Shown: positions 7,687-15,533, counted from the stretch's first letter. The stretch is 17,293 bases of DNA from Candidatus Solibacter sp. (GCA_017883345.1 JADGNT010000010.1:1-17293); one strand, 5' to 3'. Program-made: numbers and translations. Notes: a model not told the origin generated them from the letters alone.

Positions 7687-7796
7687 GTGGCACACGCACT
7701 CTTGCGTGCCGCGTCGGCACTTTTGCCGACGCCCGCTGCCCAGGGCGCAGAGCGTCGAGTGAGACTCGACGCGGCACGCAGGAGTGCGTGCGCCAC
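7687..7796. repeat. Compound inverted repeat between convergent genes
   Basis: The outer arms, 7687-7716 and 7767-7796, pair at 28 of 30 positions (GTGGCACACGCACTC... against ...GAGTGCGTGCGCCAC). Inside are two further hairpins: GTCGGCA/TGCCGAC (7713-7719/7724-7730) and GCGTCGAGT/ACTCGACGC (7752-7760/7764-7772, loop GAG). The unit lies between the convergent flagellar operon and the heparinase gene. It could fold as a branched RNA or cruciform and may act as a two-way terminator, but it has no U-tract of note. Confidence 0.8.
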
Positions 7797-7849
7797 GAAG
7801 ATGGTTTTTCGTCCCCGGTTTGCCAACCTCCGTGGTTTGCGGGGTTTCA

Positions 7850-9784
7850 CTACTTGCCGTTGAACCCACTGGCGGAAAGCCGGATCAGGGGGTCGGATCG
7901 AGACCACGGGGTGCGGCCCACGAGGATCGCGTCCCCCTCGGTCCGAATCTCCAGCGGGCCGCTGGCGGGGGACTCCGAAAGATCCAGCACCGCTGCGATG
8001 TGCGCCGGCAGCGGACCTCGTACTGTGATGCAAAGCGCCGTGGCGGGTTCCCTGCTGCACAAGGCCCGCGACCGCCAGGCGTCCACCACCTCGACTGGGG
8101 CACTGAAGCTGAAGCGCGCGGCATCTTCCGCCGAGTCCAGATGCCAGAACTGTTCCAGCGTGTGATCGCCGGATGGGCCGTCAACGGTATCCAACACGAT
8201 GACCGTGGCGGGCTTGACAAAGAGAATACGGCGGCGATGGGTGAAGCCGGCGTAAGCGCAGGTTGCGTCCAGGTAATCCCGTTCCGGCCGCGTGGTCCAC
8301 TGGCGGACGGTGACAGAGGGCTTGTGGTTCCAACGGAAGGGACCGCCGGGAACGGCCTGGTCCCGGCCATCGATGCGCACGGTGTTGTGCGCGGCCGATC
8401 CCCGGAACCGGTTGCGTTCGGCGGGGTCGGCCATATAGGTAAACGTACCGGGGTCGATCAGAATCTCGCGACTGCCGGCGCGCGCGGTCAGGCTGAGCAC
8501 GTCGGAGTGGCTATGGCCGCCGGAGCCAACGCCAAAGGGCCCGGCTTTGACGACCAGGTGAACATCGTCCGCGGCCATGACCGCGACGCCGCTATCGGAG
8601 AAGAACCGCGAGACGCGCGGCGCGGGTGGCGCGGTGGGGGCGGACAACACCTCCGTTCCCAACCACCATGCAGCCTGCTCGTAGAGATCGCCTGACCCGC
8701 GGAGCCATTCGGGGCGGTTAAGCACCACGGAGCAAGTGGCCATCGTCGCGCGGCCAAACCCGGCACGCTCGCCATAGGGGTGGAACAGGCGGCCTCCATC
8801 ATCGTCCCCGATGAGGGGTAGGTAGCCAGAGACGCCGAGCAGAGCATCGAGGTACTCGGCCATCGAAACCAGGCGGGCGTCGTACGTAGCGTCGTATGTA
8901 CGGGCCGGTTTCGCCAGCAACCGGTACAGCAAAAAAAAATCGAGGGCGTAGACGTGATAGTAGGCGGACTGCTCGAAGTGGCTGCCATCGCCGCGGACTT
9001 GCCGCTCCATCTGCTGCTCCACGATGCGGCCGCCGATCTCGGCCCAGCGCGCCGCATGCGGAAATGCGGGGAACAACACGCCGAGCGCGTGTAGCGCCAC
9101 CGCCTCGCCCAGAAGGTGCGTGTTGGGTGAGAAGTACACCGAGAGGTTCAACTCCAGAAAACGGCCATGACGACCGAGCGCGGTCAGAAAGCGCTGGCGC
9201 AGCGCTTCGGGCATTTCGCTGCCGGCCATGTGCCAGAGCCAGGTCCAGGAGAGAGCGCGGAAGGCCACCTCCAGCGCGCTCCCCCAGTTGATTCCGCGTA
9301 GGAATGGGTTGGCATCCAGCCAGCTCTCGACCTGGCGGAAGGCTTCGTCGAGGTGTTCGCGGCGGCCGGTCAGGAGAAACGCCTGTGCCAGGAGAATGAG
9401 GTGCTGGTGGCGGTTCAGCTCCCAGATCACTTTGTGATCGCCGGCTCGCGAGAAGTCCAGATAGGGCGAGCGCCGAAAGTACGGCGTGCCGGTGGACACC
9501 TGATGCAGGTAGTCGCGCCGCCAGTCGATCGCGGGTCCGGTCGCGACCGTCACTCCAAGGATGGGGAAACGGTGGCGCAGGATCTGGCCGGCGATGCGCT
9601 CGACTTCGGCGGCGTATGCCGTTTCGCGGAGGGCGGCGGCGACCACCGCGGCGTCCGGCAGCAACCCAGGCTGTAAACCAGACCGCGCGTGGCGTGCCCC
9701 CGCTGCTCCAGGCGGAAACAGGAACATCGCCAGGTTGCCCAGTTCCTGGCGCAGGCGAAAGTAGATTTCTCCCGGACTACGCAC
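7850..9784 (-). CDS. Heparinase II/III-family protein (polysaccharide lyase-like)
   Basis: 644 residues from the GTG at 9784. The helical N-terminal domain shows NPFLRGINWGSALEVAFRALSWTWLWH, SPNTHLLGEAVALHALG and DGSHFEQSAYYHVYALDFFLLYRLL, all conserved in the family. The beta-sheet domain shows GSGGHSHSDVLSLTARAGSREILIDPGTFTY followed by RFRGSAAHNTVRIDG. Members cleave uronic-acid polysaccharides or act in exopolysaccharide clusters; the substrate here is unknown. The frame is open back to an ATG at 10018, but that extension translates the palindrome at 9860-10019 and is not protein-like. The GTG gives the family N-terminus (RSPGEIYFRLRQELGNL); no clear Shine-Dalgarno precedes it. No signal peptide is seen from this start. 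A run of nine A (8931-8939) lies within the gene. Confidence 0.88.
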   Translation of the reverse strand: MRSPGEIYFRLRQELGNLAMFLFPPGAAGARHARSGLQPGLLPDAAVVAAALRETAYAAEVERIAGQILRHRFPILGVTVATGPAIDWRRDYLHQVSTGTPYFRRSPYLDFSRAGDHKVIWELNRHQHLILLAQAFLLTGRREHLDEAFRQVESWLDANPFLRGINWGSALEVAFRALSWTWLWHMAGSEMPEALRQRFLTALGRHGRFLELNLSVYFSPNTHLLGEAVALHALGVLFPAFPHAARWAEIGGRIVEQQMERQVRGDGSHFEQSAYYHVYALDFFLLYRLLAKPARTYDATYDARLVSMAEYLDALLGVSGYLPLIGDDDGGRLFHPYGERAGFGRATMATCSVVLNRPEWLRGSGDLYEQAAWWLGTEVLSAPTAPPAPRVSRFFSDSGVAVMAADDVHLVVKAGPFGVGSGGHSHSDVLSLTARAGSREILIDPGTFTYMADPAERNRFRGSAAHNTVRIDGRDQAVPGGPFRWNHKPSVTVRQWTTRPERDYLDATCAYAGFTHRRRILFVKPATVIVLDTVDGPSGDHTLEQFWHLDSAEDAARFSFSAPVEVVDAWRSRALCSREPATALCITVRGPLPAHIAAVLDLSESPASGPLEIRTEGDAILVGRTPWSRSDPLIRLSASGFNGK

Positions 9785-9859
9785 GGCGGTGCACGAGACC
9801 CGGACCAGAGGCTTCAGACATTGCTTCCTCAATCGTACACCGCACCGCCAGAGCCCCGA

Positions 9860-10019
9860 GGTGTTTGACCGTTTTGGGGACACGACGAACGGCGAGCTTA
9901 TCCCGCGGGGCAAACCCTGGGACAGACAGCGAATTTCCGGCAAACTGCGCCGGAAATTCATGTCAGTCCCGGGTTTGCAGCGCATTCCTGGCCGGCCTTC
10001 CCCAAAACGGTTAAACACC
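9860..10019. repeat. Large inverted repeat enclosing a family A copy
   Basis: Outer arms 9860-9880 (GGTGTTTGACCGTTTTGGGGA) and 9999-10019 pair at 20 of 21 positions. Between them sits a full family A palindrome (9910-9978). The 333-base stretch 9785-10117 has no supported gene; it holds this structure, the heparinase upstream region and the cupin leader. The layout suggests one palindrome inserted into the loop of another. Confidence 0.8.
9910..9978. repeat. Family A palindromic repeat, copy 3
   Basis: Same orientation as copy 1. The core GAATTTCCGGC (9931-9941) pairs with GCCGGAAATTC (9949-9959), loop AAACTGC. Outer GCAAACCC (9910-9917) pairs with GGGTTTGC (9971-9978). It lies upstream of the heparinase gene and inside a larger inverted repeat. 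Confidence 0.85.
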
Positions 10020-10117
10020 CCGCAGCCCGGGCCACATCCGCCCGGATTTCGCGTATTCTAGTATGGCGATGGCTCGCCCCGGTTCCAACAGGGACAATCG
10101 CACGGAGACAACAAAAC

Positions 10118-10465
10118 ATGGAATTCTACACTTGGGACGAGATGGAGAAAGAGGTCTTGAGCGACACCATCGCGCGCAAGATCATTTCGGGCGACAAGGC
10201 CATGGTGGCGCAGGTCTTCCTCGCCAAGGGCGCGATCGTGCCGGAACACCACCACGAGAGCGAACAGATCACCTACATCCTCGAGGGCGCGCTGAAGTTC
10301 GAGATTGGCGGCCGGGAGATCGTGGTCGGAAAGGGGCAGGTGCTGCGCATTCCCTCCAACGTACCGCACCGCGCCGTGGCGCTCGAAGACACGCTCGATC
10401 TCGACATATTCAGCCCCATCCGCGAAGACTGGCTTAAGAAAGACGACGCTTACCTGCGGGGGTGA
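10118..10465 (+). CDS. Small single-domain cupin protein
   Basis: 115 residues forming one cupin barrel. Cupin motif 1 is GAIVPEHHHESEQITYILEGALKFEIGG (about residues 38-65), with His44 and His46 and a Glu that would bind a metal. Motif 2 is LRIPSNVPHRAVA (about 77-88), with His84 as third histidine ligand. No signal peptide is seen, so it is cytoplasmic. The ATG at 10118 has a good Shine-Dalgarno, GGAG at 10104-10107, and a possible -10 (TATTCT) at 10054-10059. Such small cupins include dioxygenases, isomerases and sensors; the substrate cannot be told. It stands alone on the plus strand. Confidence 0.88.
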   Translation: MEFYTWDEMEKEVLSDTIARKIISGDKAMVAQVFLAKGAIVPEHHHESEQITYILEGALKFEIGGREIVVGKGQVLRIPSNVPHRAVALEDTLDLDIFSPIREDWLKKDDAYLRG

Positions 10466-10485
10466 TCCCATGGACCTCGGACGGA

Positions 10486-10545
10486 AGCACGAAAAACCGC
10501 CGGCATGGAGGCATGGGCGGCCGGCTGGCAAGCTAAAGCAACCCC
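10486..10545. repeat. Possible degenerate family B repeat
   Basis: This stretch after the cupin gene has GCACGAA, a short CCGCC/GGCGG stem (10498-10502/10516-10520) and GGCCGGCTGGCAAGCT. It resembles the family B repeats at 11966-12012 and 13701-13745 but without the exact stem. The rest of the 199-base gap (10466-10664) shows nothing else except a -10 box near its end. Confidence 0.4.
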
Positions 10546-10652
10546 ACCTTTAAGCATCGATTCTTCATGAAGTTGCGGTCGTGGACAGCCCCAGGCGGCC
10601 ATCGCCGGCGATCGCGAGGACAGGGGTGGATGGGGGTGGCTCAGTCCCGCGC

Positions 10653-10658
10653 TAAAAT
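10653..10658 (+). promoter_or_regulatory. Candidate -10 box (TAAAAT) of a leaderless promoter
   Basis: TAAAAT lies exactly six bases before the amidohydrolase ATG (10665), so transcription would start at or next to the start codon. No Shine-Dalgarno is present and no clear -35 hexamer is seen. The same six-base spacing occurs before the second ATG of the lipoprotein gene at 16462. Confidence 0.45.
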
Positions 10659-10664
10659 CTACCC

Positions 10665-11960
10665 ATGTACCGAACCTTCCTCGCGCTACTGGCCGTCTCC
10701 TTCTCGCTATCCGCCGCCGACAAGACCTACGTCCTCAAAGCCGCCCACATGTTCGACGGCATCCGCGATCACGTGGTCTCGCCCGGCCTCGTCGTCGTCA
10801 CCAACGGTAAGATCACCGCCGTCGGCGCCGCGGCGGCCTTTCCCGCCGGCGCCGAAACCATCGATCTCGGCGACGCCACCCTCCTCCCCGGCCTCATCGA
10901 CGCGCACACGCATCTCACCTACCCCTACGAGCGCGACTACCGCGTCGAGGAACTGAACGCCCTCAAGAAGAACATCCCGGAGCGCACGCTCGATGCCGTC
11001 GATATCGTGCGCCGCACCCTGATGGCCGGCTTCACCACCGTGCGCGATGTGGGGGCCGGCGATTACATCGATGTCGGCCTGCGCAACGCCATCGCCGCCG
11101 GCAAGATCCCCGGCCCGCGCATGCTCGTCGCCGTCAACGCCATCGGCGCCACCGGCGGGCATTGCGACTCCTCCGCCGGCTTCGCCCCCAACATCTTCGG
11201 CCGCGAAACCGGCATCACCGACGGCGTCATCAATGGCCCGGACCAGGCCCGGCAAGCCGTGCGCTACAACATCAAGTACGGCGCCGACGTCATCAAGACC
11301 TGCGCCACCGGCGGCGTCCTCTCCCTCTCCGACGATGTCGATACCCCCCAGCTCACCCAGGCCGAACTCGACGCCCTGGTCGCCGAAGCTCACGCCCTGC
11401 GCCGCAAAACCGCCGCCCACGCCCACGGCGCCAGCGGCGCCAAAATCGCCATCCGCGCCGGCATCGACTCCATCGAACACGGCAGCTTCCTCGACGACGA
11501 AGCCCTCGACATGATGAAAGCCCGCGGCACGTACTACGTTCCCACCCTGATGGCCGCCGAAGGTCTCAAGGAACGTCTCACCGATGGCTACCTGCCCCCC
11601 GTGGTCGCGGTCAAAGCCCGCCAGGCCATCGCCGCCCTCGACGCCACCGTGCGCAAGGCCATCGCCCGCGGAGTGAAGGTGGTCGTCGGCACCGATGCCA
11701 CCGTTTATCCCCACGGCCGCAACGCCGAAGAGTTTCACCTGTTGGTAAACCTCGGGATGAAGCCCATCGACGCGCTCAAGGCCGGCACTTCCCTGGATGC
11801 CGAACTCCTGGGCGTGGCCGACCGTACCGGCTCCCTGGAAGCCGGCAAGTTCGCCGATATCGTCGCCTGCCCCGGCAATCCCGAGGAGAATATCCGGCAG
11901 GTGGAAAACATCCGCTTTGTGATGAAAGAGGGTGTGGTGTATCGCAAACCAGGGGACTGA
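10665..11960 (+). CDS. Exported metal-dependent amidohydrolase (imidazolonepropionase/prolidase-like)
   Basis: 431 residues, full length for the amidohydrolase superfamily group that includes Xaa-Pro dipeptidases. A signal peptide (MYRTFLALLAVSFSLSAADK, cleavage probably after residue 17 or 18) points to the periplasm. The metal-site residues are all visible: His81 and His83 (LIDAHTHL), Lys211 (ADVIKTCATGG, likely carboxylated), His252/His254 (AAHAHG), His272 (SIEHGS) and Asp344 (VGTDATVYPHG). The C-terminus (GSLEAGKFADIVACPGNP) completes the small beta domain. Related enzymes cleave N-acyl or prolyl dipeptides, but the true substrate is open. It starts without a Shine-Dalgarno, six bases after a TAAAAT box. 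A family B repeat begins six bases after the stop. Confidence 0.92.
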   Translation: MYRTFLALLAVSFSLSAADKTYVLKAAHMFDGIRDHVVSPGLVVVTNGKITAVGAAAAFPAGAETIDLGDATLLPGLIDAHTHLTYPYERDYRVEELNALKKNIPERTLDAVDIVRRTLMAGFTTVRDVGAGDYIDVGLRNAIAAGKIPGPRMLVAVNAIGATGGHCDSSAGFAPNIFGRETGITDGVINGPDQARQAVRYNIKYGADVIKTCATGGVLSLSDDVDTPQLTQAELDALVAEAHALRRKTAAHAHGASGAKIAIRAGIDSIEHGSFLDDEALDMMKARGTYYVPTLMAAEGLKERLTDGYLPPVVAVKARQAIAALDATVRKAIARGVKVVVGTDATVYPHGRNAEEFHLLVNLGMKPIDALKAGTSLDAELLGVADRTGSLEAGKFADIVACPGNPEENIRQVENIRFVMKEGVVYRKPGD

Positions 11961-11965
11961 AAACT

Positions 11966-12012
11966 CCTCGGCACGAATGCCGAGGTGGCCGCCTGGAAAG
12001 GCGACGCTACGC
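11966..12012. repeat. Family B two-hairpin repeat, copy 1
   Basis: Hairpin 1 is CCTCGGCA (11966-11973), loop CGAA, TGCCGAGG (11978-11985). Hairpin 2 is CGCCT (11990-11994), loop GGAA, AGGCG (11999-12003). It ends in ACGCTACG. The copy at 13701-13745 has the same loop context and tail but a different stem. It may terminate the amidohydrolase transcript. Confidence 0.75.
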
Positions 12013-12077
12013 AGGGGGTATCGGATTTGTTAATATTGTTATGCCCCCGATAGACCGGACCCGTACCGGTTTTTCCT

Positions 12078-13688
12078 ATGTCGTCAAGTTTACTGCTGGC
12101 TTTGCTGGTAAACCGTTCTCCTACCGAACGGCTGATTCAGAATATCCTCAACAACCCGTTCGCTGGAATTCATCAGTTGGCGTGGTTCGACTGGGCGATG
12201 CTCGTGCCCTACTTCACCGTTCTGATCATCCTCTCGGTCTACGGTTTGCACCGCTACGACATCATCCGCACTTATTTCAAGCACAAGAAAAAGAAGACCA
12301 TCGCCCCCGCGAAGCACTTCGACCAACTGCCTCGCGTCACCATCCAACTGCCTATCTATAACGAGCGCTACGTGGTGGAACGCCTGATCGAAGAGACCGT
12401 CAAGATGGACTATCCCAGGGAGTTGCTCCAGATCCAGGTGCTGGACGATTCCACCGACGACACCGCGCCCTTTGCCGGCGCTCTCGTCGAACGCTATCGC
12501 ACCCTCGGGCACCCCATCGAGTATCACCACCGCACGAATCGCCACGGGTTCAAGGCCGGCGCGCTCCAGGAAGGGCTGAAGACCGCCACCGGTGAAATGG
12601 TGGCCGTCTTCGACGCCGATTTCATCCCCCCCACGGACTTCCTCACGCGCACCATCCACTACTTCACCGATCCCACCGTCGGCGTGGTGCAGACGCGCTG
12701 GAGCTACCTCAACCGCGATTACAACTTCCTCACCGAGGTCGAAGGCATGCTGCTCGACGGCCACTTCATCCTCGAGCACGGCGCCCGCTCCTGCGCCGGA
12801 TATTTCTTCAACTTCAATGGCACGGCCGGCATTCTGCGCGTCTCCATGATCGCCGACGCCGGCGGCTGGCAGCACGATACCCTGACCGAGGATTCCGACC
12901 TCAGCTATCGCGCGCAGCTCAAAGGCTGGCGCTTCATGTACGTCCCCGGCCTGGATTGCCCCTCGGAACTGCCCGTCGAAATGCACGGCTTCCAGGTGCA
13001 GCAATCGCGTTGGGCCAAGGGTTTGACCCAGGTCGCCATGAAGCTGCTGCCCGCCATCCTGAAAGCGCCCATCTCGCGCCGCATCAAGATGGAAGCCTTC
13101 ATGCACCTGACGCCCAACATCACCTACCCGCTGATGATCGTGGTCTCGGCGCTGATGCTGCCGGTGATGATCGTGCGCTTCTACATGGGCGTCTGGCAGA
13201 TGATGTTTCTGGATCTGCCGCTGATTGCGGCGTCCTTCTGGTCGATTTCGTTGTTCTATGTGGTGGCGCAGCGCGAGCTCTACCCCAAGAATTGGAAGCG
13301 CTCGATTTTCATGCTGCCCATGCTGATGGCCGTCGGGGTGGGTCTCACCATCATCAATACCCGCGCCGTGTTGGAAGCCCTGTTCGGCGTCGAGACCAGC
13401 TTTGTGCGCACCCCGAAATTCGCCATCGGCGAGCGCCCCATGAAGCTGGAGAACAAACAGTACCGCGCCCGCAGCGGCTGGCTGCCTTACCTGGAACTGG
13501 CCGTCGGGACCTATTTCCTGGGCATGGTGATCTTCGCCTTCACCACGTTCAACTTCCTGACCATCCCGTTCCTGGCGCTGTTCGTTTTCGGCTACTACTG
13601 GGCCGGCTTCACTACTCTCTACCAGGAGCACCAGAGCCGCCTGCGTTGGATGAGAGCGCGCAACCTGGAACTGGCGCGGCAGGCATAG
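12078..13688 (+). CDS. Membrane-bound GT2 beta-glycosyltransferase (CslA/cellulose synthase-like)
   Basis: 536 residues. One membrane helix at about 38-58 (WAMLVPYFTVLIILSVYGL) precedes a GT2 catalytic domain: LPRVTIQLPIYNERYVVERLI (about 87-107), VLDDSTDDT (UDP binding), FDADF (near 178, the DxD metal site), GTAGILR, TEDSDLSYR (near 270, catalytic base region) and QQSRWAKG (near 308, the QxxRW motif). At least four further helices follow (about 345-520). This layout matches processive synthases such as plant CslA mannan synthases and bacterial relatives. It should use a nucleotide sugar in the cytoplasm to extend a polysaccharide or glycolipid; the sugar is unknown. No PilZ domain or BcsB partner is seen nearby. 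The ATG at 12078 has no clear Shine-Dalgarno. Confidence 0.9.
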   Translation: MSSSLLLALLVNRSPTERLIQNILNNPFAGIHQLAWFDWAMLVPYFTVLIILSVYGLHRYDIIRTYFKHKKKKTIAPAKHFDQLPRVTIQLPIYNERYVVERLIEETVKMDYPRELLQIQVLDDSTDDTAPFAGALVERYRTLGHPIEYHHRTNRHGFKAGALQEGLKTATGEMVAVFDADFIPPTDFLTRTIHYFTDPTVGVVQTRWSYLNRDYNFLTEVEGMLLDGHFILEHGARSCAGYFFNFNGTAGILRVSMIADAGGWQHDTLTEDSDLSYRAQLKGWRFMYVPGLDCPSELPVEMHGFQVQQSRWAKGLTQVAMKLLPAILKAPISRRIKMEAFMHLTPNITYPLMIVVSALMLPVMIVRFYMGVWQMMFLDLPLIAASFWSISLFYVVAQRELYPKNWKRSIFMLPMLMAVGVGLTIINTRAVLEALFGVETSFVRTPKFAIGERPMKLENKQYRARSGWLPYLELAVGTYFLGMVIFAFTTFNFLTIPFLALFVFGYYWAGFTTLYQEHQSRLRWMRARNLELARQA

Positions 13689-13700
13689 GCGGCCGGACGA

Positions 13701-13745
13701 ATGCCCCCACGAATGGGGGCATGGCAGCCTGCAAGGCTACGCTAC
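13701..13745. repeat. Family B two-hairpin repeat, copy 2
   Basis: Hairpin 1 is ATGCCCCC (13701-13708), loop ACGAAT, GGGGGCAT (13715-13722). Hairpin 2 is AGCCT (13726-13730), loop GCA, AGGCT (13734-13738). It ends in ACGCTACG. It lies between the convergent glycosyltransferase and ATPase genes and contains the ATPase stop codon, so it may be a two-way terminator. Confidence 0.8.
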
Positions 13746-14437
13746 GTCCGGTCCGCGATGCGGCCGTCGCGCATGTGGACCGTGGAATCGCCGTAGGCCG
13801 CAGCCTCCGGATTGTGGGTGATCATCAGGATGGTCTGCCCCAGCCGCCGGTTCAAATCGCGCAGAACCTCCAGCACGGCTTTCGAGTTTTCGGTATCCAG
13901 ATTCCCTGTGGGCTCATCGGCCAATAGAATCGCCGGGTGATTCACAATCGCCCGCGCAATCGCCACGCGCTGCTGCTCGCCGCCGGAGAGCGCATTCGGT
14001 TTGTGATCCAGCCGTTCCCCAATACCGAGCAGGCGCAGTACTTCCTCGAACTCGGGTTCCGGCTTGGCGTCCGTGCCCCCGATGTAGCGCGCCACCGCGA
14101 TGTTGTCCCGCGCGGTCAGGTTGGGCAGCAGGTTGAACTTCTGGAACACGAATCCCACGGTGCGCTTGCGCATGCGCGTGCGCGCCGCGTCGGTCATCGC
14201 CGACAAGTCCTTGCCGTCTACCACGACTTTTCCCGTGGTTGGCGGCGTCAGCCCGCCGATGATGTGAAACAGCGTCGACTTCCCCGAGCCGGACGGGCCG
14301 ATGATCGAAAGGAAGTGGCCCTTCTCGACGTCGAGATCCACGCCGCGCAGGGCCGGCACGTTCACCTTGCCCACGCGATAGGTCTTGCACAAATCACGGA
14401 TCTGGATGATGTCGCCGTTGCTCACGCCGCTACTCAT
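13742..14437 (-). CDS. LolD/MacB-type ABC transporter ATPase
   Basis: 231 residues from the ATG at 14437. The ATPase motifs are complete: Walker A GPSGSGKST (residues 47-55), Q-loop FVFQKFNLLP (96-105), signature LSGGEQQR (150-157), Walker B ILLADEPTGNLD (170-181) and H-loop MITHN. The 'PTGNLD' D-loop is typical of the LolD/MacB/FtsE group. The start at 14437 overlaps the permease stop by eight bases; an in-frame ATG at 14461 lies further inside the permease and is less likely. It powers the permease encoded just upstream. The last codons and the TAG (13742-13744) lie in a family B repeat. Whether it extracts lipoproteins or exports another substrate cannot be told. Confidence 0.93.
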   Translation of the reverse strand: MSSGVSNGDIIQIRDLCKTYRVGKVNVPALRGVDLDVEKGHFLSIIGPSGSGKSTLFHIIGGLTPPTTGKVVVDGKDLSAMTDAARTRMRKRTVGFVFQKFNLLPNLTARDNIAVARYIGGTDAKPEPEFEEVLRLLGIGERLDHKPNALSGGEQQRVAIARAIVNHPAILLADEPTGNLDTENSKAVLEVLRDLNRRLGQTILMITHNPEAAAYGDSTVHMRDGRIADRT

Positions 14438-15533
14438 ATGACAGCGCCTCGATCGGGTCATGCGCCGCGGCCGTCAGCCCGGGATACAGCGCGCCCAGCA
14501 GAGCCCCCAGCACCGTGATCGCCCCCGCGATGGGCCACCAATCGTAGGCGATAGTCATGGGCAGGGAGGCCGGCTTCAGCGCGTGGATCAACGCCGCCGC
14601 TGCGTAGCTCATCAGGATTCCCAGAATCGTACCGCCCAACCCCAGGAAAAACGCCTCGCTCAGAATAATGCCCAGGATGAACCCCTTCGACGCACCCAGG
14701 CTCTTGAGAATTCCGATCTCGCGGGTGCGCTGCAAGACCGCCATGTACATCGACAGGCACACCACCGCGAACCCGATGACCACGCCGATTCCCATCACCA
14801 CCGCAATGAATCCGGCCAGCGCCGGAATGTTGTTCACATTGAGCAGCGACGTGAAATCCTCCATGGAAATGATCGGATAGCCCTCCAGTGCCGGAATTCC
14901 GGTGAGGTATTTGACGGTCGCGGCCGTGTTCGCGGGATCGTCGAGGCGGAGATAAATCTGGTTGACCTTTCCGGCGTTCTCGAGCCTTTCCTGCAAAGTC
15001 TTGAGCGGCACCACGATGTGGGTGAGTTTGCCGCCCTCCATGATGCCGCTGACGTGCCACTTGGCATTGAGCAAATTGATCGTGTCCCCGAGCTTGGCTT
15101 TGGTCTGGTCGGCGTAATAATCGTCCAGAATCACGTCGTCGGGCCGCTGGAATGCTCCGCCTGAGTGGAACTGGAAGCCACCACACATCTGCGTGAATTC
15201 CTCGTAGTTGATGCCAGTGGCGAAGAGCGTGACGCCTTCGACCACGACGCTATACACTCCGGTGGCCATTTTCACGTGCGGTTGCTTGGCCATGTATCCG
15301 ACCAATTGCTCGGGAATCGGCGCGCCATTCAGGCTAAGAAACGACGAGGATTTCGGCCGCATCAGGATATCCGCCCCGCTGCCGCGCTGGCGTTTCTGTG
15401 AATCCTCTATAAATCCGTGGCTGAGGCCCACCAGGCAGAGGATCAGAGTCACCGGTACGCCGATCAGCAGGATACTGAGCAGGCTGCGCATCGGCCGGTG
15501 TTTAAGATTTTCTAAGACGAGCTTTCCGGTCAC
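14430..15533 (-). CDS. MacB/FtsX-type ABC transporter permease
   Basis: 367 residues from a GTG at 15533 that overlaps the upstream stop (GTGA), showing tight coupling. The layout is that of the MacB/LolE superfamily: one membrane helix near the N-terminus (SLLSILLIGVPVTLILCLVGL, about 17-37), a periplasmic domain of about 200 residues, then the FtsX domain with three helices near 265-365 and the motif RTREIGILKSLGASKGFILGIILSEA. The end TAAAHDPIEALSYE is also typical. An open frame reaches back to 15767 but only antisense-like residues lie there. Only one permease gene is present, so it probably works as a homodimer, unlike the LolC/LolE pair. Confidence 0.9.
   Translation of the reverse strand: MTGKLVLENLKHRPMRSLLSILLIGVPVTLILCLVGLSHGFIEDSQKRQRGSGADILMRPKSSSFLSLNGAPIPEQLVGYMAKQPHVKMATGVYSVVVEGVTLFATGINYEEFTQMCGGFQFHSGGAFQRPDDVILDDYYADQTKAKLGDTINLLNAKWHVSGIMEGGKLTHIVVPLKTLQERLENAGKVNQIYLRLDDPANTAATVKYLTGIPALEGYPIISMEDFTSLLNVNNIPALAGFIAVVMGIGVVIGFAVVCLSMYMAVLQRTREIGILKSLGASKGFILGIILSEAFFLGLGGTILGILMSYAAAALIHALKPASLPMTIAYDWWPIAGAITVLGALLGALYPGLTAAAHDPIEALSYE

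Noticed and set aside
2023..9978. Family A repeats as a CRISPR array
   Set aside because: Copies are kilobases apart, in mixed orientation, without regular spacers or cas genes.
9785..10018. N-terminal extension of the heparinase gene to an ATG at 10018
   Set aside because: The extra 78 codons read through the nested palindrome and do not resemble the family; normal family sequence begins at the GTG at 9784.
10707..11738. 343-codon open frame on the minus strand
   Set aside because: Antisense shadow of the amidohydrolase; Gly/Ala/Asp/Val-rich with no recognisable motif.
12090..13631. 513-codon open frame on the minus strand
   Set aside because: It is the antisense of the glycosyltransferase gene, has His/Gly/Glu-rich low-complexity content and no domain; GC-rich codon bias keeps the frame open.
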